NCBI GenBank assembly: GCA_007126675.1
Contig: SLAU01000003.1
Span: forward strand, 1-5,498
Source of the DNA: Balneolaceae bacterium
Lineage (GTDB): Bacteria; Bacteroidota; Rhodothermia; Balneolales; Balneolaceae
Length of the DNA stretch: 5,498 nucleotides
Direction of reading: 5' to 3'
Below, one piece after another: positions 1 to 5,498 of the stretch. How positions within the stretch are numbered: the stretch's first letter is position 1; each line of letters opens with the position of its first letter. The notes under the pieces are model-generated. The model worked only from the letters and a program-made list of their open reading frames with translations, had not been told where the DNA came from and did no database searches. Both the position numbers and the translations under genes were made by a program.

Positions 1-878
1 GCAGAGTCTTCCCTGTTGCCATATTCACTCCATGAGCCTTCATATGGGCGCACAGAATCATATCCCATCAGGCGAAGTGTAAAATAGGCATGCGATCCGC
101 GGACGTTTGTATGGCAATGCGGAATTACCTCTTTATCCGGAGTAATTCCAAGTGCAGCATACTGTGCCTGGATACTCGCAGCATCTCTGAAGTAAGGAAT
201 TCCTTCCCGTTCCAACACACTCTTCCACTCAAGATTAATGGCATTTGGTATATGCCCGCCCTTTAGTGCCCGTTTATCGGTGCCTGTAAATTCGTCTTCA
301 CTTCTTGCGTCAAAAATAATTATGTCAGGATTATTTGCAGCATCCATTACATAATTAAAATCGCAGGTTAATCCTTCCTGTATTTCAAAACTGAACATCC
401 CTGCATCTTTTTGAACAGGTGCATCATCTAATGGCAACTCTTCGGCTAACCAGCCCTTAATTCCTCCGTTCAGTATGGAAGTGTTGCCAAAACCGTAGTA
501 ATCAAGTGCATAAAACAGCCTGGCTGAGGCAAGTGAGTTGCCTTCATCATAAATTACAACCCGGTCATCATTGTTTAACCCTATCTCTCTCATTTTTTCC
601 TGGAATTCATCAGGGCCAATCAAAAAATGTTCTATTTCATGATCATCATCCGAAAGTGAAGACACTGCCGGAAAGTGAACTGCGCCGGGAATAACACCCT
701 CTTCAATTTCATCCCTTGCATCAATTATAAATAAATCCTCTTCCTGCATTAACTGATTTAATTCGTCTGCCTGCATCAGCAGGTGTGCATTCGGATAGTC
801 AGCCAAAGGTTCAACTCTGTCTTGTTGGCAGGAGGTCAATAAAGAGAACGTCAGAATCAAAAAGAATAAGTATCGCAT
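1..878 (-). CDS. Two-domain rhodanese-type sulfurtransferase, predicted lipoprotein (C-terminus cut by window edge)
   Basis: Likely transfers sulfane sulfur from thiosulfate or 3-mercaptopropionate to an acceptor; the true donor cannot be read from sequence. I translated 292 codons from ATG at 878 without reaching a stop, so only the extreme C-terminus is missing. Residues 1-17 form a lipoprotein signal (MRYLFFLILTFSLLTSC) with lipobox LTSC and Cys17 as lipidation site, followed by QQD, suggesting an envelope location. Rhodanese domain 1 (about 35-150) has FIIDARDE and GVIPGAVHFP; its active position holds Asp111 (VVIYDEG) instead of Cys, as usual for the inactive domain. Domain 2 (about 165-292) has IIIFDARSEDEF, GGHIPNAINLEW and the active loop CHTNVR with Cys255 and Arg260, then LRLMGYDSVRPYEGSWSEYGNR, typical of TST/SseA-like proteins. 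Asn258 sits where many relatives have Gly. No Shine-Dalgarno sequence is visible. It lies 69 bp downstream of argH on the same strand and may be cotranscribed. Family confidence is high; substrate is unknown. Confidence 0.93.
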   Translation of the reverse strand, partial: MRYLFFLILTFSLLTSCQQDRVEPLADYPNAHLLMQADELNQLMQEEDLFIIDARDEIEEGVIPGAVHFPAVSSLSDDDHEIEHFLIGPDEFQEKMREIGLNNDDRVVIYDEGNSLASARLFYALDYYGFGNTSILNGGIKGWLAEELPLDDAPVQKDAGMFSFEIQEGLTCDFNYVMDAANNPDIIIFDARSEDEFTGTDKRALKGGHIPNAINLEWKSVLEREGIPYFRDAASIQAQYAALGITPDKEVIPHCHTNVRGSHAYFTLRLMGYDSVRPYEGSWSEYGNREDS

Positions 879-947
879 GGGAACTAGAATTATTTAAAAT
901 GAATTACTGCTCAATATAACGATAAAACCGGAGTGCAGCGTTTAGTT

Positions 948-2240
948 TCAAATCCTCTTTTTCAGCTCATTAAGTCCTGTATTGCCGGGAGATCCGATGT
1001 GAGTATAACTCTTCATCATATCAGAAACAGAAATTTCATCTTGCTGCTCATCGTCATTTTTTACAGCTGTGTAAGCTTCCCGGAACGGAATTCCCTTCTC
1101 TTTTACAAGTGCATTTGCTTTTTCAGCGGCAAAAATACCTCCGCTGCACGCTTTAGCAAGGTTTTCTTTGTTGGGGGATATATGGCCAACCATAATCGAT
1201 GTGGCATTGAGTAAATCTGTTACACGGTCAAAAGCTTTCAGCACCGGCTCTTTGGTGAGTTGTAAATCACGATGGTATCCGCTGCCAAGATTTATGGCAA
1301 TGGTTTGAAGTGTGCCGGCGAATCCAATCATATCTGCATGACCGGCGCGAATAAGTTCAGCAAGATCCGGATTCTTTTTTTGCGGCATAATTGAAGAACC
1401 GGTGCAGATCACTTCGTCCAGATCAAAAAACGGAGATTCTTCGCTGCTTAGCTGTATAACATCTGAAGCCAGACGGTTCAGAACTGAAGTTATACCACAA
1501 AGATATTGAACCAGCTGAAGCTCAACCCATCCTCTTGACAGCTGGGCAGTAGTTGAACAAAACAGCGGAATTTCAAAGCCAAGTTCTTTGGCTTCATACA
1601 TCCTGTCAATATTAAATGAAGTGCCAAAACCTGCGGCCGTACCCAGCGGAGACCTGTTTATTGATTTCATGATCCCTTCTGCAGCTTCCATTTGGATGAT
1701 CAGCATTTCTGCAAAACCGCCTGCCCACAGCCCTACACTGCTCAGCATCGCCTTGCGTGTATGTGTATAGCCGGGCATTGGTACACTTTCATGCCTGAAG
1801 CCGAAGTTTATAAGGCCACCCGCAAGCACGCGAATCAGGTTTAGAATATTTTCAAGAGACTCTTTTTCATAGAGGCGCATGGCAGTAAGCACCTGGTCGT
1901 TTCGAGAGCGCGCTGAATGAATTTTTTTACCTGTTTCACCGATTTTTTCGGTTAGTCGTTTTTCAATCGCGGTGTGCATATCCTCATCCTGCACGGTTAT
2001 TTTAAAATGGCCGTTTTCCCATTCTGATCGGATTTCATCAATGGCTTCGGTTAGCTGATTTAACTCCTGTTTTGTAAGGATTCCGGCTTTATGAAGTGCC
2101 TTGGCATGCACAACCGATGCTTTTAAGTCGAAAGGAACCAGTACCTGGTCCAGCACATAATCATTGCCTACGGTAAAAGCTTCTACATTATTTGCGGTTT
2201 CTGATTGATTTTCTTGTTTTGACTGCCAAAGTTTACTCAT
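948..2240 (-). CDS. argH: Argininosuccinate lyase
   Basis: Cleaves argininosuccinate to arginine and fumarate, the last step of arginine synthesis; the family acts as a cytosolic homotetramer. The protein has 430 residues, somewhat shorter than the usual 440-470. Family landmarks appear in order: HSARSRNDQV at 108-117; the PGYTH loop at 156-160, whose His160 matches the family's active-site histidine; SPLGTAAGFGTSFNIDR at 197-213; the fumarase/aspartase-superfamily signature GSSIMPQKKN at 281-290 with the catalytic serine region at 282-283; and SGYHRDLQLTKEP at 320-332. The residues after GYTH are TRKAML, where the common form is LQ.AQP or LQ.AMP, so two usually conserved positions differ. 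The start at 2240 is followed directly by the expected N-terminus (SKLW). No Shine-Dalgarno is visible, only an AT-rich leader. The gene diverges from nfeD, and a rhodanese gene follows 69 bp downstream. No other arginine gene is in the window. Confidence 0.97.
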   Translation of the reverse strand: MSKLWQSKQENQSETANNVEAFTVGNDYVLDQVLVPFDLKASVVHAKALHKAGILTKQELNQLTEAIDEIRSEWENGHFKITVQDEDMHTAIEKRLTEKIGETGKKIHSARSRNDQVLTAMRLYEKESLENILNLIRVLAGGLINFGFRHESVPMPGYTHTRKAMLSSVGLWAGGFAEMLIIQMEAAEGIMKSINRSPLGTAAGFGTSFNIDRMYEAKELGFEIPLFCSTTAQLSRGWVELQLVQYLCGITSVLNRLASDVIQLSSEESPFFDLDEVICTGSSIMPQKKNPDLAELIRAGHADMIGFAGTLQTIAINLGSGYHRDLQLTKEPVLKAFDRVTDLLNATSIMVGHISPNKENLAKACSGGIFAAEKANALVKEKGIPFREAYTAVKNDDEQQDEISVSDMMKSYTHIGSPGNTGLNELKKRI

Positions 2241-2284
2241 GAAATTTCTGATTGGTATTGTTGTGTAAACGGCTCATTTATGCT

Positions 2285-2310
2285 TTTATACTCAAAATTC
2301 TGACTGTAAA
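2285..2310 (-). promoter_or_regulatory. Weak candidate promoter for argH
   Basis: On the minus strand, TATAAA (2285-2290) resembles a -10 hexamer and lies 44 nt before the argH start, a sensible distance. TTTACA (2305-2310) resembles a -35, but the spacer is only 14 nt, shorter than the usual 16-18. If the host uses Bacteroidota-type sigma factors, these hexamers may mean little. Confidence 0.22.
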
Positions 2311-2353
2311 GCTTAATGTAGCCAGATTTTTATCAAAAAGTGATCTTCAGTAC

Positions 2354-2367
2354 AATTCATTTGAATT
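2354..2367. repeat. Short perfect inverted repeat AATTCA-tt-TGAATT, possible operator
   Basis: Two 6-bp arms are separated by 2 bp, 114 bp upstream of argH and 215 bp upstream of nfeD. The right arm overlaps TTGAAT (2361-2366), a weak -35-like hexamer that lies 18 bp before TATAGA (2385-2390) on the plus strand. A transcription factor could bind here, but a palindrome this short in AT-rich DNA can arise by chance. Confidence 0.25.
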
Positions 2368-2510
2368 AATAGAGCCGGTGCTTTTATAGATCGAACTTAA
2401 ACACAACTTAGTTTATTTTCTGTCGTTAAGGGTCAGTTAACAGATAGAGAGTGAAAAGAAAAAAACAGATATTCTTTCACATGAAATTCTATGTTAAATA
2501 GTTACTATCT

Positions 2511-2516
2511 TACAAT
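2511..2516 (+). promoter_or_regulatory. Weak candidate -10 element for the nfeD operon
   Basis: TACAAT matches the sigma-70 -10 consensus at five of six positions and lies 65 nt before the nfeD start. No recognisable -35 precedes it at normal spacing, so this is a guess at where transcription may begin. Confidence 0.18.
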
Positions 2517-2581
2517 GTTATCAGATTAAGGTTTTCATCGTTTGTGTGGAACCAATCTGCTAAGGCTTTAATTATGGAAGT

Positions 2582-3940
2582 ATGATGAACAGAAACATTT
2601 TTTTAGCGATAATTTTATTTCTTGCAGGTTCAGCTTTTGTACTGCAGGATCAGGATACTGAAGTTGCCAATGATGATACTATAACAACCGAAAGGCCAGA
2701 GGGAACCGGTACGGTTAGTATTATAACCGTTGATGGTACAATAGGGCCTACAACAGATCAGTATATCGAAAGGGGCTTGCGCATATCACGTGAACGTAAT
2801 GATGAAATACTGATCATTGAACTGAATACACCGGGTGGACTGCTCGACAGCACGCAGGATATTGTTAGTAAACTGCTTGGTTCAAGTCATCCCGTGGCCG
2901 TGTATGTATCACCCGAAGGAGCCAATGCAGGAAGTGCCGGTACGTTTATCACTCTGGCGGCACACATTGCTGCTATGGCTCCGGCTACCAACATCGGGGC
3001 GGCATCCCCCGTAACTATGGGTGGAGGTGAGATTGATACAGTGGCACAAAGAAAAATCTTCAGCTTCTCTGAAAGCTATATCGAAACGATTGCCGAACGG
3101 CGCGGCAGAAATGCAGAGTGGGCGAAAAAAGCTGTGCGTGAAGGAGATGCGATTACAGCTGATCAGGCATTGGAGATCAATGTTATTGACCTGATGGCGG
3201 ACAACCTCGAAGAACTCCTGACTATGATTGACGGAATGGAAGTTGAAGGTAAAGTTCTGCGAACAGACGGAGCCGAGCAAAATCGAATTCCCCAAAATGC
3301 CGCCGAAATATTCTTTAGCTTCTTATTACGTCCGGAAGTAATGCTGATTTTAACACTCGTAGCTATTTACGGGATTATTGGAGAGGTTACAAATCCCGGT
3401 GGAATTGTTCCGGGTGTGGCAGGCGTAATTGCTCTGATATTATTACTTTATGGCGTTGCAGCAATGCCGGTGAATATTGCCGGTTTTCTGCTGATCGGGC
3501 TGGCAATTTTCCTGTTTGTTATGGAAGCCTTTACGCCTGCATTTGGAATCTTAATTACAGGAGGAGCCGTGTCATTCTTTTTAGGAGCATTAATGTTATT
3601 TCAGGATCTGCCTGATGAAATGCAGATTTCTTTGTATTGGCTTATACCGGCAACAATAGTTACAGTATTGTTTTTTGCATGGATTGTTACATCAGGTATA
3701 AAATCTCAGATGCTTGGGTTCAGATCCGGAATTGAATCAGAGGTTGGAAGAGAAGCTGAGGTTACCGATATTATTACACCTGATATTGAAGGCCGTGTAT
3801 TTCACAACGGTGAATACTGGAGGGCAGCAAGCGATGAAACACTCCAGGCCGGTGATAAGTGTGTTATTGTTGAGTTTAAAGGATTAAAAGTAATTGTAAA
3901 ATCAAAAACCAAACATAAAGAGGACAGTTCAAATGGATGA
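2582..3940 (+). CDS. nfeD: NfeD-family membrane-bound serine protease (long form, NfeD1b-like)
   Basis: A ClpP-class Ser/Lys protease linked to a membrane block and an OB-fold; characterised relatives cleave or partner stomatin-type SPFH proteins in membrane quality control. The protein has 452 residues. A signal-like hydrophobic N-terminus (about 6-21) is followed by an acidic, Thr-rich linker (22-43). The protease domain (about 44-225) shows VDGTIGP, ELNTPGGLLDS (80-90) and NAGSAGTFI (115-123) with Ser118 as predicted nucleophile. Lys158 (QRKIF) precedes the GRN motif (175-177) by the same spacing I recall for the catalytic Lys138 of Pyrococcus PH1510. About five hydrophobic segments follow (252-267, 273-291, 298-316, 319-340, 351-371), then the NfeD OB-fold (about 388-438: VGREAEV, GRVFHNGEYWRA, DKCVIVEFKGLKVIV). 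ATG 2585 is an equally possible start, giving one residue fewer; neither has a clear ribosome binding site. The stop overlaps the slipin gene by 8 bp, implying cotranscription and coupled translation. Confidence 0.95.
   Translation: MMNRNIFLAIILFLAGSAFVLQDQDTEVANDDTITTERPEGTGTVSIITVDGTIGPTTDQYIERGLRISRERNDEILIIELNTPGGLLDSTQDIVSKLLGSSHPVAVYVSPEGANAGSAGTFITLAAHIAAMAPATNIGAASPVTMGGGEIDTVAQRKIFSFSESYIETIAERRGRNAEWAKKAVREGDAITADQALEINVIDLMADNLEELLTMIDGMEVEGKVLRTDGAEQNRIPQNAAEIFFSFLLRPEVMLILTLVAIYGIIGEVTNPGGIVPGVAGVIALILLLYGVAAMPVNIAGFLLIGLAIFLFVMEAFTPAFGILITGGAVSFFLGALMLFQDLPDEMQISLYWLIPATIVTVLFFAWIVTSGIKSQMLGFRSGIESEVGREAEVTDIITPDIEGRVFHNGEYWRAASDETLQAGDKCVIVEFKGLKVIVKSKTKHKEDSSNG
3917..3924 (+). 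promoter_or_regulatory. Ribosome binding site of the slipin gene, inside the 3' end of nfeD
   Basis: AAAGAGGA ends 8 nt before ATG 3933, a good Shine-Dalgarno match at ideal spacing. It supports this start; the nearby ATG at 3937 opens a frame that stops after eight codons. The other gene starts in the window lack such a motif, so this internal gene may depend on it more because it overlaps nfeD. Confidence 0.6.
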
Positions 3941-4712
3941 TCCAGGTGCACTTTCAAGTTTAATTATATGGGTGATTACGATCGTAATCTTCTTGTCGAT
4001 ATTTTTACCGCAAATGTTCAAAATTCTTCGCGAGTATGAACGGGGAGTTGTTTTTCGCCTTGGTAAATTTTTCAAAACAAAAGGACCGGGCTTTATTATC
4101 CTGATTCCTTTTATTGATAAAGTTGAGCGGGTCGATCTTCGTGTTTTAACAATTAATGTCGATAAGCAGGAAGCGATCACCAAAGATAACGTAACCGTTA
4201 ATGTGGATGCGATTACATTTTTCCGCGTGGTTGATGCTGAAAAAGCAGTTATTCAGGTTGAGCGCTATATTGCCGCAACTTCGATGCTTGCGCAAACCAC
4301 ATTGCGTAGTGTGATCGGACAGTTCGAGCTGGATGAAATTCTGGCCGAACGGGAAAAAATCAATAAGACCATTCAGGATATTATCGACAGACAAACCGAT
4401 CCATGGGGCGTAAAAGTAGTATCCGTAGAAGTGCGTGATGTGATTTTGCCGGAAAGCATGAAACGTGCAATGGCTCGTCAGGCTGAATCTGAACGTGACA
4501 GGCGCGCGAAAATCATTAATGCACAAGGTGAGTTCGAAGCTGCATCCAAACTTGTGGAAGCCGGTGAGATGATTGAAAAAACACCGACAGCACTTCAGCT
4601 CAGATATCTGCAAACGATGGTTGAGCTCAGTGATGAAAATTCCACATTTACATTTATACCCCTTCCAATGGACTTCTTAGAGTCCTTCAGGCCGGATAGA
4701 AAGAAGGAATAA
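3933..4712 (+). CDS. Stomatin-like SPFH/Band 7 protein (slipin)
   Basis: A membrane scaffold protein of the stomatin/prohibitin superfamily, which forms large oligomers on the membrane; here it is the probable partner or substrate of NfeD. The protein has 259 residues, normal for a prokaryotic slipin. One N-terminal membrane segment (about 9-27) is followed by the SPFH domain (about 32-175), with YERGVVFRLGKF (35-46), GPGF..LIPFIDKVERVDLR (51-70), Band 7 core VTVNVDAITFFRV (87-99), and AATSMLAQTTLRSVIGQFELDEILAERE (114-141), then the WGVKVVSVEVRDVILP stretch (158-173). A charged coiled-coil-like region (175-215) carries the family motif ARQAESERDRRAKIINAQGE (181-200). The C-terminus has a hydrophobic patch TFTFIPLPMDFL (238-249) before a basic tail. 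It overlaps the end of nfeD by 8 bp and has its own good ribosome binding site. An intrinsic terminator follows 22 bp after its stop. It is clearly a slipin and not FtsH-associated HflK/HflC, because it is single and paired with nfeD. Confidence 0.96.
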   Translation: MDDPGALSSLIIWVITIVIFLSIFLPQMFKILREYERGVVFRLGKFFKTKGPGFIILIPFIDKVERVDLRVLTINVDKQEAITKDNVTVNVDAITFFRVVDAEKAVIQVERYIAATSMLAQTTLRSVIGQFELDEILAEREKINKTIQDIIDRQTDPWGVKVVSVEVRDVILPESMKRAMARQAESERDRRAKIINAQGEFEAASKLVEAGEMIEKTPTALQLRYLQTMVELSDENSTFTFIPLPMDFLESFRPDRKKE

Positions 4713-4734
4713 TGAAGAAGTAAAATTACGTTTC

Positions 4735-4765
4735 AAAAACCCCGTCAAAGTGCGGGGTTTTTTAT
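4735..4765 (+). terminator. Rho-independent terminator of the nfeD-slipin operon
   Basis: AAAAACCCCG (4735-4744) pairs with CGGGGTTTTT (4753-4762) around the 8-nt loop TCAAAGTG, and the right arm runs into a T-rich tract TTTTTTATTTT. It lies 22 bp past the slipin stop. The symmetrical A- and T-runs mean it could also stop transcription coming from the right. Confidence 0.92.
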
Positions 4766-4772
4766 TTTCAGA

Positions 4773-4790
4773 TATACTGATGTACATTTA
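4773..4790 (+). promoter_or_regulatory. Weak candidate promoter elements before the isoaspartyl peptidase gene
   Basis: Only 38 bp separate the terminator's T-run from ATG 4804, so this gene's promoter must lie here or overlap the terminator, unless it is expressed by read-through. TATACT (4773-4778) resembles a sigma-70 -10. TACATTTA (4783-4790) matches TAnnTTTG except at the last base, as in Bacteroidota -7 elements. Neither has a clear upstream partner box. Confidence 0.22.
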
Positions 4791-4803
4791 GCTCTGAATT
4801 TAA

Positions 4804-5498
4804 ATGAAACCAATTGATGTTATGAATCAAAAGTATACTTTTCAGATTTTTGCTTTTACAATTCTGTTTTTTGGAATTTCACTATTTGCCTGCAACGAGG
4901 CCGAACAAGTAAATGAAGGATCTGAATGGGCATTGGCGCTTCACGGTGGAGCCGGAACAATATCGCAGGATTTGCCCGATTCGATAAAACAAAATTACTA
5001 TGATGGTCTTGAAGAGGCTCTAAGCATTGGTGAAAACATATTGATGGATGGCGGCTCTGCGCTTGATGCAATTGAACAGGTGGTTCGCGCTCTGGAAGAT
5101 AATCCGCTTTTTAATGCAGGCAACGGATCGGTTTTTACTATTGATGGTACTCATGAATTAGACGCTGCAATAATGGACGGGAGTACCATGCAGGCCGGGG
5201 CTTTGACCGGTCTAACCACTGTTAAGAATCCGATTTCTCTTGCTCGAATTGTAATGGAAGAATCACGGCATATATTTTTCTCAGGCAATGGCGCCGAGCA
5301 GTACGCAGACCAGACAGATGTAGAGCGTGTTCCAAATGACCACTTCCATACCGAGCGTCGTTATCGTCAATGGCAGGAGGCCCAGGAGCAGTCAGATTTA
5401 AACATCCCTGTTAAAACCGATCCCTACAGCTATATCACAGATAACAAATTTGGAACTGTGGGTGCGGTGGCAATTGATAAAGACGGAAATCTTGCAGC
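4804..5498 (+). CDS. Isoaspartyl peptidase / plant-type L-asparaginase, predicted lipoprotein (3' end beyond window)
   Basis: An N-terminal nucleophile hydrolase of the IaaA/EcAIII type: it removes isoaspartyl residues from dipeptides and hydrolyses asparagine, after cleaving itself before a threonine. 231 codons are in the window, covering the alpha-subunit half; the beta half is cut off. The N-terminus is hydrophobic (about 12-29) and ends in lipobox LFAC with Cys30, so the enzyme is probably envelope-anchored. Family motifs: WALALHGGAGTI (42-53), GGSALDAIEQVVRALEDNP (83-101), FNAGNGSVFT (103-112), ELDAAIMDG (118-126), AGALTGLTTVKNPI (131-144), and FGTVGAVAIDKDGNLAA (216 onward) with Thr218 as the autocleavage nucleophile. 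The segment before Thr218 (about 178-215, charged and Gln-rich) is the usual variable linker. ATG 4822 (Met7) is an equally good start and gives a more typical 24-residue lipoprotein signal; no Shine-Dalgarno decides between them. The gene is separated from the nfeD operon by a terminator. Confidence 0.94.
   Translation, partial: MKPIDVMNQKYTFQIFAFTILFFGISLFACNEAEQVNEGSEWALALHGGAGTISQDLPDSIKQNYYDGLEEALSIGENILMDGGSALDAIEQVVRALEDNPLFNAGNGSVFTIDGTHELDAAIMDGSTMQAGALTGLTTVKNPISLARIVMEESRHIFFSGNGAEQYADQTDVERVPNDHFHTERRYRQWQEAQEQSDLNIPVKTDPYSYITDNKFGTVGAVAIDKDGNLA

Larger units (their letters stand above)
2241..2581. other. Divergent intergenic region between argH and nfeD
   Basis: This 341-bp AT-rich stretch must hold the promoters for leftward argH and rightward nfeD. 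I see no open frame, tRNA or hairpin followed by a T-run. It contains a perfect 6+2+6 palindrome (2354-2367), weak -10-like hexamers on both strands, an A-rich run near 2455-2466, and several GTTA/GTTAA words, two of them (2425, 2436) spaced 11 bp apart. No full Bacteroidota-type promoter (TTG, spacer, TAnnTTTG) is convincing. No arginine-repressor box in the TGAAT-N4-ATTCA arrangement was found. Confidence 0.7.

Noticed and set aside
506..694. Open frame of 62 codons on the plus strand
   Set aside because: It lies wholly antisense to the rhodanese gene, whose minus-strand protein shows clear family motifs; the plus-strand translation shows none.
879..947. Possible terminator between argH and the rhodanese gene
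   Set aside because: Only a 4-bp CTGC/GCAG pairing across a loop of over 20 nt, with no following T-run on the minus strand.
933..1214. Open frame of 93 codons on the plus strand at the 3' end of argH
   Set aside because: Antisense to conserved ArgH sequence; Cys- and Phe-rich translation without recognisable motifs.
1588..1770. Open frame of 60 codons on the plus strand
   Set aside because: Antisense to the central, highly conserved part of argH.
2354..2367. Possible ArgR (arginine repressor) box near argH
   Set aside because: The ARG box has the order TGAAT-spacer-ATTCA; here the arms are in the opposite order (ATTCA then TGAAT) with only 2 bp between, so it does not fit.
2425..2520. Recurring GTTA/GTTAA words, two of them 11 bp apart
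   Set aside because: The other spacings are irregular and the words are short in AT-rich DNA; not enough for an operator array or repeat call.
2909..3295. Open frame of 128 codons on the minus strand
   Set aside because: Antisense to the NfeD protease domain, including its catalytic motif; no family features of its own.
3937..3963. Alternative ATG at 3937 overlapping the nfeD stop as ATGA
   Set aside because: It is out of frame with the slipin and reaches a stop after eight codons; ATG 3933 gives the full slipin and has a well-placed ribosome binding site.
3929..4613. Two minus-strand open frames (84 and 155 codons) opposite the slipin gene
   Set aside because: Both are shadows of the conserved SPFH coding sequence and look non-protein-like.
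4856..5071. Minus-strand open frame of 71 codons
   Set aside because: Antisense to the isoaspartyl peptidase gene, whose plus-strand translation carries clear family motifs.

Overview
The window carries five protein genes on a moderately AT-rich bacterial background, roughly 40-45% GC by eye. I see no mobile element, CRISPR array, tRNA or rRNA. The likely source is a Gram-negative bacterium of the Bacteroidota/Rhodothermota/Balneolota sphere. This is an inference from three things: two predicted lipoproteins with classical lipoboxes, AT-rich leaders mostly without Shine-Dalgarno sequences, and the look of ArgH. No marker in the window fixes the genus.

Left half, minus strand: argH (948-2240, argininosuccinate lyase, last step of arginine synthesis) is followed 69 bp downstream by a two-domain rhodanese-type sulfurtransferase with a lipoprotein signal (1-878, C-terminus cut by the window edge). 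No terminator is visible between them, so they may share a transcript. A 341-bp divergent intergenic region (2241-2581) separates argH from the rightward genes. It holds only weak promoter-like elements and a short palindrome.

Right half, plus strand: nfeD (2582-3940) encodes a long-form NfeD, with a ClpP-class Ser/Lys protease domain, a membrane block and a C-terminal OB-fold. It overlaps by 8 bp a stomatin-like SPFH (slipin) gene (3933-4712). This is the known NfeD-stomatin partnership, in which the membrane protease is thought to cut or regulate the SPFH scaffold; a hydrophobic stretch matching the archaeal cleavage region is visible near the slipin C-terminus. A strong intrinsic terminator (4735-4765) closes the operon. 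Immediately after it begins a lipoprotein-type isoaspartyl peptidase/plant-type L-asparaginase (4804 to the window end), cut just after its catalytic threonine.

The window is mostly housekeeping and membrane quality-control material. I did not find a convincing undescribed system. The points most worth a second look are the NfeD/slipin protease-substrate pair, the altered GYTH loop of ArgH, and the cell-envelope versions of two usually soluble enzymes (rhodanese and isoaspartyl peptidase).
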